In this document: one piece after another, positions 22,709 through 33,679 of the stretch | Position numbering within the stretch: the stretch's first letter is position 1 | Layout of the letters: each line of letters begins with the position of its first letter | Source: Bagarius yarrelli | Lineage: Eukaryota > Chordata > Actinopteri > Siluriformes > Sisoridae | Reading direction: 5' to 3' | Assembly (NCBI GenBank): GCA_005784505.1 | Contig: VCAZ01000045.1 | Coordinates: 1,741,501 to 1,805,500 of the forward strand | DNA length: 64,000 nt | Translations under genes and position numbers: made by a program | Notes under the pieces: generated by a model | The model's input: the letters and a program-made list of their open reading frames with translations, nothing else | What the model was told of the DNA's origin: nothing | The model's database searches: none

Positions 22709-22889
22709 TTTTTTTAATTATTTATTATTTTTTTTTATTTATAAATGCTTTAAAATGTAATTGGCCCAGTTTTACAACACAAAATTGTTTTTAAAAAGTT
22801 TTTTTTACAAAAACGTCCATACATTTTTGTCACTTCTATTACCGTAATATACTTTGCCTTTAAATTGGTGGAATTTTTTTTCCCGTAAC

Positions 22890-23255
22890 TGTAAGGATGT
22901 AGACATAGAAGGATCAATATTGCGTTGAGCAGAAGCTTTATTAAAATAAAGAGTAAGGCAGAAACATAAACATAACAACAGGCAAGGGTCCATACACAGA
23001 CGGGCGAAACAAAATCGAACACACAAAATACAAGACGTACACACTGATGTCACGAAACGATAACCGAACAAAGATCAAAACCAGGAAAACTGACAGAGTA
23101 TACGCTTAGTATGTTGCCTATCAAAACAATACTTTGCGCCGTGTGTACAAACTGGCAAAAGCTTATAAAGCTAACCAGACAGGAAGCGCTAGAGGAAAAG
23201 AGTCTCATAATCTGGTGATGGCGCCCTCTGGTGGTTGGCGGGTGGAATCGTGACA
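22890..23255 (-). mobile_element. LTR of a retrotransposon (minus strand)
   Basis: On the minus strand it begins TGTCACGATTCC and ends ATCCTTACA, with TG...CA termini, a TATA-like TTTATAAGC after about 75 nt, an AATAAAGC signal near the far end and a short U5-like tail: complete LTR order. Length 366 bp. Flanking 5-mers (GTAAC and GGACC on plus) share 3 of 5 bases, as expected if this is a 3' LTR whose partner is lost rather than a solo LTR. Sequence upstream (23256-23496) is GC-rich and unlike the surroundings, consistent with remaining internal DNA. Confidence 0.65.
23221..23234 (-). promoter_or_regulatory. Exact CTCF-type core motif inside the LTR
   Basis: On the minus strand CCACCAGAGGGCGC matches CCASYAGRKGGCRS at all 14 positions. 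An exact match is expected about 0.03 times by chance in this window (both strands, equal base use). LTRs and SINEs are known carriers of CTCF sites. Confidence 0.5.
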
Positions 23256-23496
23256 GGACCCTTTAAGGCGCCGCTCCTGAGGTGCCAGGTCCCCTCCTTC
23301 TTCTGGAGTCCGGGGTTTTAGCCTAGGTTTATCCCTGAGGTGAGAAAAGGGAGGGGGCCATGGAGCTATGCTTGTCTTAGGATGGTGCCCTGGGACCTTA
23401 GGGCGAGGCCAGAGGGGGAAGCTAGGAGCACGGCGAATCCAGAGGAGAAGCAAGGAGCGCAGCGTAGCCAGAGGGGGAAGCGAGAAGCGCGGTGGT
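23256..23496 (-). mobile_element. Internal 3' region of the LTR retrotransposon, with 30-bp repeat
   Basis: A GC-rich segment adjoining the LTR on its 5' side in element orientation. At 23409-23496 a 29-30-bp unit starting CCAGAGG(G/A)G occurs three times. The minus frame 23205-23453 is proline- and arginine-rich (for example PLWPRPKVPGHHPKTS), runs into the LTR and has no known domain; it could be a relic of the polyprotein end or non-coding spacer. Confidence 0.45.
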
Positions 23497-24654
23497 TAAA
23501 CTTTGTTAACAAAATTATGCCTACAACATTAACTCATTTATCCGTTACGGAGTTGACAAACAATGCTATAAAAAGTTATTATTCTGTTTAAATAAACAAT
23601 CACACAAAAAAAAGCAAATTGTGTTTGTCAAGCAACTGGATTTTTACAATTAAAACTTTTCAATAGATAACTTAAACAAATTTCTGTTAATAGACATTTT
23701 TTTCCCCTTTCAACCTTTCCAAAATTTTTAAATTTCCCACCACTGCCATTGTCCCCCAGACTGAGTTAGCGAATTTAGCTAAAGCTAAAATTCAACATGC
23801 ATTTCTCCTTTAAGTCACATCTTTGATGAATTGGACATCTACAGTCTTATAGATGAATATAATTTCATCTTTACAGACTGATAGTCCTTTATTTAATCAT
23901 TTAAAATAAATTATACAAAATACACAGATTAATAAAATGAAACAAACACTGCTTTTGGTTAGGATACACTACAGCGTTTTAATTTTTAATTTTTAATTCT
24001 GGGCAACAGAGGGCGCTCTAATCCTAAACATTGTTATCTAGTTGTTTTGTAATACATTTTTAATGTAGGATGGGTAGCTAATCTTGAGATGGTTTTTACC
24101 CCTCATTGTGGTGCATCAGGGGTGTAAAGCAAAGTTAAGCCCTTCAGACTAAATCCTGACAGCAGCAGGTTTCTTTTTGCTGCAGCAAATGAATACATTT
24201 TAGTTGTGAAGATGCAAAGACTGATATTTAGTTATGCATGCAGGACAGGATGTTATATTGTATTTAAAAAGAATGTTCGATCCGAAGTCCTTTTATATAA
24301 TGAGATTGTTTTTAAAATTGTTTACGGCTCCCAATTTTATTAAATTCCAGAAGATTAAGATTGCAGAAGTGTAAGCATGACAATTACATTAATATAAAAG
24401 ATTAATTCGAGTAATAAATAAATATGAGAGAATAACTGCTGCATAGACTGTCTTTAAATTTTGCTCAGCATTTTCTGCCTTTGGGCTTTGCTGTACAAGC
24501 TGCATTTTGATCCATTTTTAAAATTTTTTTTGTTTATTTCCTGCCCAGGCATCAACGGACAGGGCTTTTTTAGCATAACATAGCAAATTTACTTTCTTAT
24601 TCATAAAATAACACATTAATTTAAAAGCTTTAATATCTTTTTTAAAGATTGAAC
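23497..24654. other. AT-rich non-coding sequence
   Basis: No gene or dispersed repeat recognised. CAACAGAGGGCGCTC near 24004 is only CTCF-like at chance level. Confidence 0.4.
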
Positions 24655-24681
24655 TTTTTTTTTTTTTTTTTTTTTTTTTTT
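24655..24681. repeat. T27 homopolymer
   Basis: Uninterrupted T run. Confidence 0.95.
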
Positions 24682-24790
24682 ACTGAACTGTTGCTTTGAA
24701 GGCTGTTTAGCATTAAACCATATGCTAAGTGTTAAAATGGGGTTTAAGGACTAAAGAATTGATAATAAGTAATTTCAGTTAATATTTTTC

Positions 24791-24955
24791 TCCCTGTGCT
24801 TGCGTAGGATTACTCCGGGTACTCCAGTTTCCTCTAGTCCAAAACCATGTATATTAGGTTGATTTGTGATTCTAAATTGCTCATAGGAGTAAGTGTGAGT
24901 GAGTGTGTGGCCCAGTGATGGACTTTCGGTCTTTCAGAGACTAGGTATAGGTATA
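24791..24955 (+). mobile_element. SINE-3 fragment (middle part)
   Basis: CCCTGTGCTTGCGTAGG, TACTCCGGGTACTCC, ATATTAGGTTGATTTGTG, GTGTGTGGCCCAGTGATGG and CTTTCAGAGACT follow the family order; head and tail are gone and a deletion joins GACTTTCGG to TCTTTCAGAG. Confidence 0.75.
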
Positions 24956-25086
24956 GATATTGGTATTCTGTTGTTCCTCCACTCTTACGCATCCATTTAG
25001 ATTTGTTGACGGTGTTGTGGTGGGCCGGCTCTTATCCCAATGACCCCTTATGTCTGTGTTACCTTTTTTTTCTTACTTTTGGTTTT

Positions 25087-25515
25087 GCTGCCACAGCTAG
25101 TCTCATGCTGCCATGGCTAGCCTTATGCTGGCTTATGCTAGCTCTGCCATAGCTAGTCTTATGCTGCCATAGCTAGTCTTATGCTGCCATAGCAAGTCTT
25201 ATACTGCCATAGCAAGTCTTATACTGCCATAGCAAGTCTTACGCTGCCATAGCTAGTCTTACGCTGCCATAGCTAGTCTTATGCTGCCATAGCAAGTCTT
25301 ATACTGCCATAGCAAGTCTTACGCTGCCATAGCTAGTCTTACGCTGCCATAGCTAGTCTTACACTGCCATAGCTAGTCTTACGCTGCCATAGCTAGTCTT
25401 ATGCCGCCATAGCTAGTCTTATGCTGTCTTATGCTAGCTCTGCCATAGCTAGCCTCATGCTGCCATAGGAACTCTTATGCTGCCATAGCTAGTTTTATGC
25501 TTCCATAGATAGTTG
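25087..25515. repeat. 20-bp minisatellite, about 20 copies
   Basis: Unit CTGCCATAGCTAGTCTTATG in head-to-tail order. Variants differ mainly at two places: AGCTAG or AGCAAG, and TTATG, TTATA, TTACG or TTACA. A longer module with TTATGCTAGCTCTGCCATAG stands near both ends of the array (about 25131 and 25427), which suggests that a block of roughly 300 bp was copied as a whole. Confidence 0.95.
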
Positions 25516-26697
25516 CGTGTCCCCAACTACACAATACGTCCTTAACTTTTATTGGATTCAGGTACTGTTATGCACCAGTACCGTTCTAAAAGTATCGATT
25601 TGAAACCGGTATCATAACAAACACCCAACCCAATCATATACGCTAGTTGGGTATATGATTACCTTGCTAAGACCACTTGTAATATGCTGCAGGAGTAGGC
25701 ATGGTGGAAAAAAATCCTCTCCGAACTTCAGAACCCTCAGAACTACAAGCGAGAGCTCCCTACTGTATACCTGCCACCCTTCACTGCTCCTGGAGATGAG
25801 CAAAGACAGAAAGAGATGCTGGATCAGCTGTCAGTGGGCTGCATTAATTAAAGTTAAATGTCCCCGACGTGGTACTTCAGGGTAGTAAAAAACCAAGCAA
25901 GTGAAGGAGAGCAGTCTCCACAGTTTTTTTGCAGTAAAGCACATCAGAGCCAAGAGTTTATTAGGCAGATTTTCACTTCCAATTCATCATATTGCTGGCC
26001 TCATTTAACCTCTCCCTGCTTTCTGAGTAGATTTCTGAGGATTCATTTGTACTGGTGGTTTGAATCTTCTGTTGTTAATTTGTATCTTTGGGGTATACCG
26101 ATAATATAAATATATAAAGGGAAGAAAAATAAGTGCAGCCATAAATATTTTAGTATTTTTGTTTTCCTATATGATATTTCAGCAAAGTATTAAAAGTATA
26201 CACTGCTCAATGGTGTGGTTCGCAAATCATATTTCTGAAATGTCAGCAGAAAAAAAGAAATTAACATTAGAGTCCACTTCCTGGTTACTGCTAGAGTGTT
26301 TGCTCTTGTAAGAATTAATTAAAATTAAAAAGAGTTGCCGTCTTTTGTAGATTGGTTTCTCTGGTTTTCTTACATGGTAGCAGGTGGACTGGCAATTCTT
26401 CATTTCCTGTCAGTATAAATAAGTGTGTTATGAGTCTATTGTAACCTGGCTTTCGGTTCAGGGTGTGTAAATCCCGGATGTGTTCTTGAGGCTTCAGTCT
26501 AACCAAGTTGACCAAAATCCACAAAGGTTTTATACACAAAATAACATTTAAAGCTTCCTAGACTCTCAAGTACATATTTGTCTTACAATAGAAAGTCCAT
26601 TTCTGTAATTTTACCACAAATATTGTCTTAATTGTTGATTTTTCATAATTGTAAACATGAAAAGGTGTAAAAAAACCTGAGGAATTTTGAATTGTGC
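25516..26697. other. Non-coding sequence, one doubtful open frame
   Basis: At 25556-25615 GTACTGTTATGCACCAGTAC and TATCGATTTGAAACCGGTAT resemble the end of a palindromic fish hAT element. At 25615-25848 one plus frame is open apart from a single TAG and contains ELPTVYLPPFTAPGDEQRQ; its length is not significant and I do not recognise it. The rest shows nothing. Confidence 0.3.
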
Positions 26698-27580
26698 TTT
26701 AAATTTATCTTTGTCCCAAAGGGAACAAGATGCTGTGTCGAAATGCTATGGAATGCTTCCTGCATCAGCGCAGTCTCAAGCACGTTTGTAATTAAAACTG
26801 GAAATCGATACATCACGAGTGAGTGAAGTAAGTGACCAGGAGGAACAAAAAAAGAGTATCCAGCTATGGTACAATAGGCTTCGATCCAAAGCGTGTAGAT
26901 ATGAATCCATTGAAGTGGCTATGATGTAACATCTGTTCCCTCCACTGAGTGAACAGATGTTACATGCATAACCTTAGAGATGTTGTCCTTCGGGAACTTA
27001 AGCTAAGTTGTGCAACCTCAATCGCAGTTCTTCAGGGAACTCTCTTGGCCTCTAGACATTACTATGAGGTCTCAGTGGCCTTGGCTGACGTACCCAGCAA
27101 CTCCCACTTCTTAATGTAAATAGCTGGTTGGAGAAGAGAACATTATGTTGGTCTACTTTGACCTAGGAACCACACCTCCGGAACCTCCTTCCTACCAGAG
27201 GCTGCCTGGGAGCCCCACTTGTGTAGGGGACCAACAGTACCCTATATTCGACACTCGTGCCAAATAGAGTAACCGACCTCTCAAGGCCGGTGATTGGTAC
27301 ATCCCAGACAGCTCTGGCAGTGCTTCCAGATAAAGAACACTTTACTGCACATCTTAGGAGCCCCAATCCAGGAAGCCACCAAAATATTAGCTTGTCTTAA
27401 TCTTCATAGAGTTTGTATTGTTGCTGGAGCAGGTAGCCCTGTGTCTTTTGGCTATTAAAGGCAGGGCGCAACCATATAGATGGTTCCAGATTTTTGTGTG
27501 GCCCTCAACTGGAATCTGGTTCAGACACACAAGTGTACAGAGAAACATTTGCAGTAAGGTGAGGATAAAAAAAACAACAA
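26698..27580. mobile_element. Dispersed fish repeat with perfect 15-bp hairpin
   Basis: The sequence matches, from memory, a high-copy teleost repeat with AAAGGGAACAAGATGCTG near one end and GAGGTCTCAGTGGCCTTGGC, GAGGCTGCCTGGGAGCCCC and GGCAGGGCGCAACCATA inside. ATGTAACATCTGTTC (26924-26938) and its exact complement (26951-26965) form a 15-bp hairpin with a 12-nt loop. I see no coding capacity; the minus frame at 27163-27366 is a repeat translation. Superfamily and outer ends are unknown to me. Confidence 0.5.
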
Positions 27581-28301
27581 CAATTACTCATTGAATAGGA
27601 TGAAACAGGAGTGACATGGCATTTTAGGTGCACATGGCAAATAAACAGAGGCATCTAGAACCGGGATTAGCACCTTAAGATCCTCAAGTTACTTGCGTCA
27701 GAAAGTGAATCCGATCTTAAAGTGTGTGTGTGAAGTAAGAAAAATGCTTAAAAAACGACCATCATATTCATCAAAAACTTCGACTTTAACCTAAAACATA
27801 ACAAAAGTATGAAAATTCTTTTTTAAAACAAAGCTTTTCACTCATGTTTCTATTAAAATATAGCTGCACATGTTCTTTACAGTTGCTTAAAACAGAGCCA
27901 AAGCTATTTGCGCACCTGTTTTCTCTCAAACAATAGCGGCCATTCAGAGCCATCTGTCTGGCATAGCTGGACTGAACTTTTTGTAGAAAAAAGGGGCTCG
28001 ACATGAGCAGCGGACTAAATGAGATGAGTATTGACATCTAACCGCGTAACCTTCCACACCTGGCTGGAATGCTACAAAAGAAAAAGCTTTGATATAAACT
28101 GGCACTACAACAAGGATATCAATCACAAGAAACATGGACATATTTTCTACAGTACAAGCTTCTGAAAGCTACTGCTACTTCGCTAAACTTCTTCCTCTAG
28201 TATTCTGAAAGATGTGGATACACTGGCTCCAAGCAGATGATGCTTTTTATGTGCTTAAATTTAATATGTCATGATGAAGATACACAAGTTATACAAATAG
28301 C
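27581..28301. other. Non-coding sequence
   Basis: No gene or dispersed repeat recognised. Confidence 0.4.
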
Positions 28302-28482
28302 TATTTATATTTACAGCATTTGGCAGACGCTTTTATCCAGGACGACTTACATTTATCTACTTTATACAACCGAGCAATTAGGGGTTTAGGGCCTTGCTCA
28401 GAGACCCAGCAGTGGTGGCTTGATGGAGCTGGGAATTAAACCCACAATTTACCGGTTTGGTAGTCCAACACCTTAACCTTAA
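28302..28482 (-). mobile_element. SINE-1, near full length
   Basis: TTTACAGCATTTGGCAGACG, ACGACTTACATTTATC, CAATTAGGGGTTTAGGGCC, CAGCAGTGGTGGCTTGATGG, GGGAATTAAACCC and TAGTCCAACACCTTAACC; the last head bases are replaced. Confidence 0.85.
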
Positions 28483-28643
28483 TGACTACTTTTCAAGTCT
28501 TAGTTCTGAATCTACTGACTCACAAATTTGCCCCTCTATATGCTTTTTGCTATATATAAATAACCCTTACTTTCTTAAAAAGTAACTTTTCAGTAGATAA
28601 TTTGTGATAATTTATATTTATATGACCGACACAGCATTAGCCA

Positions 28644-29820
28644 GTCATGTTCAGATGTGGGTAGTAACGAATTACATTCACTTGGGTGAATTTTCCAGGT
28701 GACTTTTACTTTTAGACTATATTTAATGATGAGTACTTTTACTCTTACTCAAGTACATTTTTAGTGAAAAAAAATTTTATATAATAATAATAAATATGAG
28801 ATTCCTTTAAATAATTAGTTTATATGTATTTTAAGCAAGACTTTGGAGATGCTGCTTTGTGAGAGGTTGCTACGCATCTCCCGCTTAAGTTTAGCACACG
28901 TTCAACTGGAAGATGAAGCAGAGGAAGACGTATGTTATCGGAGGCAGATCATCACTGGTGATCCTCAAGTTCGGTTTATATTTTCACTCCATACTGTGTG
29001 CACCAAAACGAACTAACATCACAGCGTACAAGAATTTCAGCTCCAACTTAAAAAAAAAACCACGTAGCGCTAAGTGTCAAAATGACACCTAATTGAACCC
29101 TTTTAATTATGGTTCGGGGTCTATTGTAAAACCCCATTACACACACTGTCTGAATATTTTTCTTATGTCTGCTCTCGTGCAAGCAAAATGACAAATAATC
29201 TTGTAAACCCACAAACACACACACACACACGCACTTATGAATTAAAATTTATTCTAAACATCCTGCAAATTTTCATATCCATGTAACATAAAACTAAATA
29301 AACTGAACAGCATCCTGGGACATCCTGCATTTATACAACAATCCCTAAAGTTTCTTTTTTTTTTTACACCTGACCAAAGTGTAGCACATCCATACAAAAT
29401 ACAAAAATCAAAACAGGATTGTGTTTTATTTTATTCCTAAGTAAGTAGAAAATATAGACAGAATTAACTGTTAAAAAACCCATCTGAGTGTATTTGATGG
29501 ATGTTTAGTTGTAAATGACAGGTGATGTGATGATGTTAGAGTCCATCACAGGACTGAGATTGACTTTACTTTACTTTAATCTGTTTATATATAAGCAGAA
29601 CAGAGAGACTTTGGAGGAGACGGGATGCGAAAACTTGCCAAGTAGTTTGAAATCCAGATAACAGTAACTAGTAACTAACTACCTAAGTCGTTTTTTTTGT
29701 TTCACTTTTATTTGAGTAACTATTACGATTGTTACTTTTACTTGTAATTGAGTAAATTTTTCTATAAGTACTTTCATCTAAGTACAGATTTTGGATACTC
29801 GACCCACCTCTGGTCACGTT
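28644..29820. mobile_element. hAT transposon derivative, 1.16 kb, with TSD
   Basis: The element at 28652-29812 begins CAGATGTGGGTAGTAACG and ends GATACTCGACCCACCTCTG, matching in inverted form over the first 11 bases with one change. It is flanked by GTCATGTT (28644-28651) and GTCACGTT (29813-29820), an 8-bp duplication with one mismatch. Subterminal parts carry repeated TTTTACTT, GAGTAACT and AAGTAC motifs. The interior has lost nearly all transposase but keeps a BED-finger-like stretch (28979-29055). Confidence 0.85.
28979..29055 (+). pseudogene. Relic of hAT BED-type zinc finger exon
   Basis: One plus frame reads LCAPKRTNITAYKNFSSNLK and then runs into an A tract and stop. hAT transposases of fish have a BED finger of the form C-x2-C followed by a motif like S.SNLKKH; here the second cysteine region, the spacing and SNLK are kept, while the first cysteine and the histidines are not. 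Placed inside a hAT element with TSD, this is best read as a transposase fragment. Confidence 0.45.
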
Positions 29821-29849
29821 GTGTGAGTAGGTCTAAGGTACAGTAATTT

Positions 29850-30120
29850 TTTCCGTTCATCTCAAAGGTATTGGATGAGGTTAAAACTAGGGCTTTATGC
29901 AAAACACCAGCCTACAAGAGGATATGTAAATGCATGCAAGTCTGTGTCCCCTGTGAGTGCCCTCTGCTGCCATCTGTTGCTGTGTCTTTAAACTTTTTGA
30001 TAGGTCACCCATGTAGTCATGGAGCACAGGGGCATTGTTCCACATGTGTTTGGGTTTCTTGTTTACGCTGAACAGAACATTCCAATGCCACAGAATATAC
30101 AGTAGAGACTATTTTGGACA
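29850..30120 (-). mobile_element. Tc1-derived element, fragment
   Basis: CGTTCATCTCAAAGGTATTG, GTCATGGAGCACAGGGGCAT, TTGTTCCACATGTGTTTGGG and TATTTTGGACAAACACC follow the same family as 14639-14900 and 39258-39500. The middle part (29930-29990) is foreign or strongly diverged. Confidence 0.55.
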
Positions 30121-30694
30121 AACACCCCCTGTTGAAACGCCTTACTGCCCCTATGTCCCAGCCCACATCCCATGCACAAAAATGGGATGCTTTCTCTCGA
30201 AGGCTATTATTTATTTAGACCCTCGTTTGTGTTAGGTGTTATGCTATCTATGCTCTGCTTTGATTTTTAAAAGCCTAAGGGGCAGGTTGAATTGTATAGG
30301 AATGATTGTACACTGTCTGGTAGATGACATGAAAGGCAGATTTCCTGAGTGCTAATGCGTCTGGAACACTTGATGTCTTGCAGCCTGGTTAATAATTTAA
30401 AAAACGCTTGAAGAAAAATCCTTGACGTTCTGCCAGTGGTATCCAAATGTTTAATGTCTGGAGCTTTGCTGGAGGTGATGGCGATGTGGATGCTACTAAA
30501 GGGGGTTGGTGCTAATAAAGGCTAAGTTGGACCCATGTGCCAGCTTTTTTTTCACCCTTTTGCTTGTTTTTTCCCCAGCTGAATTTTTTTTTCTTACAGA
30601 TGAAATTGCTTGGGTGTTAGCTGCCACGTTTTACAAGCTGATGGCTTCAATGCTATCGATTATCGGCATAATTTTACCTAAAGTTAAAAAATTT
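30121..30694. other. Non-coding sequence
   Basis: No gene or dispersed repeat recognised. Confidence 0.4.
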
Positions 30695-30966
30695 ATTCAT
30701 TCATCTTCCATATCTGCTTATTCTATAATTCGGGGTCACGGGGATCTGCTGGAGTCTATCCCAACAGTCTCTAAAAAACAAAAGGCAGGAGGGGGTACAC
30801 CCTGGACAGGTCACCAGTCCATCACAGGGACACACACACTCCTACACTCACTCCTATGGGCAATTTAGAATCACCAATCAATCTAATCGAGGGAAACCGG
30901 AGTACCTGGAGTAAACCCACACAGACATAAAGAGAACATGCAAACTCCACACAGAAACACCCCTAG
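30695..30966 (-). mobile_element. SINE-3, 3' two thirds
   Basis: ATTCATTCATCTTCCATATC, AATTCGGGGTCACGGGGATC, GGGTACACCCTGGACAGGTC, ATCACAGGGACACACACAC and GAACATGCAAACTCC are present in reverse family order. The tRNA-like head is missing. The 120-residue frame at 30506-30868 is partly a translation of this repeat. Confidence 0.85.
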
Positions 30967-31137
30967 TAAACAAACCAGATATAATGGTAGCAGGCGAAAT
31001 CTCCTTGGAATTTTATGTGGGTGTTGTTTTTAAAAAAACTTTCACAAGTATGTTTTAATATCAACATTTTGAACGTTTTTTCCTAATTATTTCAAGTTTT
31101 AACAGAAAGTCTATTTTGTTAAAGTTTAATAAACATC

Positions 31138-31342
31138 TAAGCCACAGATGTCCAACTCCTGGAAGCACACAGCCTTGCAGAGTTTAGCTTTAACCCTAAT
31201 TAATTGCACCTGATCCAGTTAATCATGTCTTTTAGCCTCCTAAAAAAACCAATTCATTTTGTGGTTTGAAATAAGATTGAAACTAAACTCTGCAGGGCTT
31301 TGGTCTTCTGGAAACTGAGATTACCACCCCTGATTTAAGCCA
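31138..31342. mobile_element. Palindromic hAT MITE, second copy
   Basis: CAGATGTCCAACTCCTGGAA at the left and GATTACCACCCCTG at the right are diverged ends of the same family as 8137-8330, with the shared interior GCAGAGTTTAGCTTTAACCC and AAACTAAACTCTGCAGGGC. TAAGCCA stands at 31138-31144 and again at 31336-31342, a 7-bp direct repeat three bases beyond the right end; it may be the target duplication. Confidence 0.7.
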
Positions 31343-31556
31343 TTGGTAGGGATGTGGCAGTCAGTGGTTAAGATTAGGACACATTCCTCACTCACACATA
31401 TACACCATACTCTTTCCAGAGCTTCTGGATTCGTGAAAGCGTAGTGGGTAATTCGGCAACAAACTCTTTCTCTCTTCAGCATTCCTACTACTTTTTTTAT
31501 TTTTGTTTATTTCTCCATTTAACTTCGTTTTCATCCACAACTTATGAAGACAATAC

Positions 31557-31617
31557 ACAAACACACACACACATTATAGTCACACATATATATATATATA
31601 TCAGTCATATATATATA

Positions 31618-31703
<86 letters not shown>

Positions 31704-31711
31704 ATATATAT
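31557..31711. repeat. (CA)n then long (TA)n microsatellite
   Basis: (CA)8, a short interrupted stretch, then about 40 uninterrupted TA units to 31700. The frame rich in Y and I residues is a repeat translation. Confidence 0.95.
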
Positions 31712-32440
31712 CGCATGTGGGTGCCGGCGCCGTGGTGTAATTTGATAAAGTTTGCCCATCGAGATGGTATTTTTCTATTTTTTTACTATCTCTTCAGTTA
31801 CAGACTTTACTTGCTTTTGCTCTTAATGGTGTCATGTTGCATGCTGTACTTACCATCTTCTGAGTCATTTCGTTCAAATCCCAGGACAACCAAACTGCGA
31901 TGTTATAAAAGCCCTCATCATCTCAGTTGTGTAAATAAAATAAATGTTTATGCAAATGTATTAACTCTTAGTAACAATTTTCCTTAAGAAAATCCTACAT
32001 TTTATGATTAGCAAGGAAATTATTACAACTTCAAGACAACTTGTTTTTGAACCTGTAGTAATTTAAGGGCCTGGGTGAATTCCTAGCCTTTTTGTACTAC
32101 GTCTTTGTGAGTGGGACCAACCTATTCTCAGATAATTTGCTGTGTTTATTTCTTCTCTGCAGGGAGTTTAATCACAACAAACCCTGTTGTTGTTAACAAG
32201 TTTTTCAATGTGGTACAAAAATCAACGGAATGGCGTTTGCCCATTGTTCAGTGCAACTTTTATTTTATCCTTTCACCACAGATGTTTTTGTGTACGGACT
32301 GAAAAAAGTTTTAGTGCAAAACATTTCAACAGCAAACTTTCGATTTTCTTGTCTATTTTGTCCTTCTCACCACAGCTAACCTAGTTGCTATGAGGTAAAA
32401 AAAAAGTGCGCTGGGAATTCGCTTTCTACAATTATTGTTT
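31712..32440. other. Non-coding sequence
   Basis: No gene or dispersed repeat recognised. Overlapping short frames at 31715-31987, 32111-32302 and 32187-32384 lack domains. Confidence 0.4.
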
Positions 32441-32690
32441 TGTATTATGCAACTTACCAAGCGTTGACTGATTTTTGGTTTTTCATCTCCGCCTGTTTTT
32501 TTTTTTTGGATTCTGCTTTTTGTCTAACGTTTTTGGATTTATTTGTTCTGACTTTGTGGATTACTGTGTATCGACCTCTGCCTGTTTACTGACTAGGTTT
32601 TTGAACTTCCTGTGTTTTATCAATAAAACTATTTACCTGCATACGGATCCTTCTCAGACCTCCTCATTACCGTGCATAGCTAATTACTAT
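32441..32690 (+). mobile_element. Possible LTR 3' portion
   Basis: Pyrimidine- and TG-rich sequence with CGACCTCTGCCTGTTTACTG, then AATAAA (32622-32627) followed by TTTACCTGCATACGGATCC and TCTCAGACCTCCTCATTACC resembles the R-U5 part of short fish LTRs. I could not find a matching TG start or a target duplication. Confidence 0.3.
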
Positions 32691-33195
32691 AAATCTAGAC
32701 CACCAGGTCCCAGGGTACTGCCTGTCGCTTCGGGGGAAATATTTGAAACATGAAATGAAACTTCAGGGATGCCGCTTGCAATTTTGGGCCCTAAAGATTA
32801 CGAGGTTGGGCCCTTATTACAACCATTCTGCACATACTATTACATCACTGCTAGTATTGTTACTAGTAATAATACAGATCTCTAGGAGCTTCAAAAATAG
32901 ATATGCCTTTAGAATTATTTTAACTTCCCCTCCCTTTCAGTGCTTCCAGTTACTAAGAAACATCCATGTCCTTCTGTCGTCATACCCCTATTTCTTGGTT
33001 TTTATGTCATACCTTCTTAAATGCTTTGGTTAAAGATTGAGAAATAGTACCTTATTTACCAAAATGTCACCCACTTATCTTCAAGCACACACTGCACCAT
33101 GCTTCCTTTAGATCCACAAGCACTGCTCGACTGGTCCCACCGTCCCTTAATATGTTTAAGGCACCAAGATTTCCATCAATTCCCAAACAGTAATT
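32691..33195. other. Non-coding sequence
   Basis: No gene or dispersed repeat recognised. Confidence 0.4.
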
Positions 33196-33402
33196 CAATT
33201 TTATTAGTATAGCACTTTTAACAATAGACATTGTCTCAAAGCAGCTTTACACTGAATGCAGTAACAGTAAAAAGTGTAAGTTTGTTACTAATGAGCAAGT
33301 CGGAGGCGACTGAGGCAAGGAAAAACTCCCTGAGATTGAAGTAAGGAAGAAACCCTGAGAGGAATCGGGCTTAAGAGGAAACCCATCCTTATTTGGGTGA
33401 CA
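33196..33402. mobile_element. Dispersed repeat known from otophysan fishes
   Basis: CAATTTTATTAGTATAGCAC, GACATTGTCTCAAAGCAGC, GGCAAGGAAAAACTCCCTGA, AGGAAGAAACCCTGAGAGGA and AACCCATCCTTATTTGGGTG match a repeat I remember as abundant in cyprinid, characin and catfish genomes. A piece in the opposite orientation is fused to a SINE at 55479. This is one basis for the taxonomic guess. Confidence 0.7.
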
Positions 33403-33679
33403 CTGCATGTCTGTTTATTACAGCTTATGGGTATTGAGATCAAATGCAATGTAAACTGTAGCAGAATGAGTCCCAGTCAGTCCTCGAAGCTCCTTAAATT
33501 TGACGAAAGGGGCAGGAAACTAGTCATTGGTACCTCAGGGGGAGAGGGAGGGAGGAAGACAGAGAGAGGGAAAAAATGGATTAAGTGTATTGTTATGTAA
33601 AAGTTGAGGACGTATTGTGTAGAGTTTGTTGTGTTGTAACATTAAAAAGAGCTCCTTCTTATTGACAGTGTGTGAAATG

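Noticed and set aside
25087..25515. CRISPR array
   Set aside because: Units are contiguous 20-mers without spacers and the context is vertebrate; the same applies to 50937-51860.
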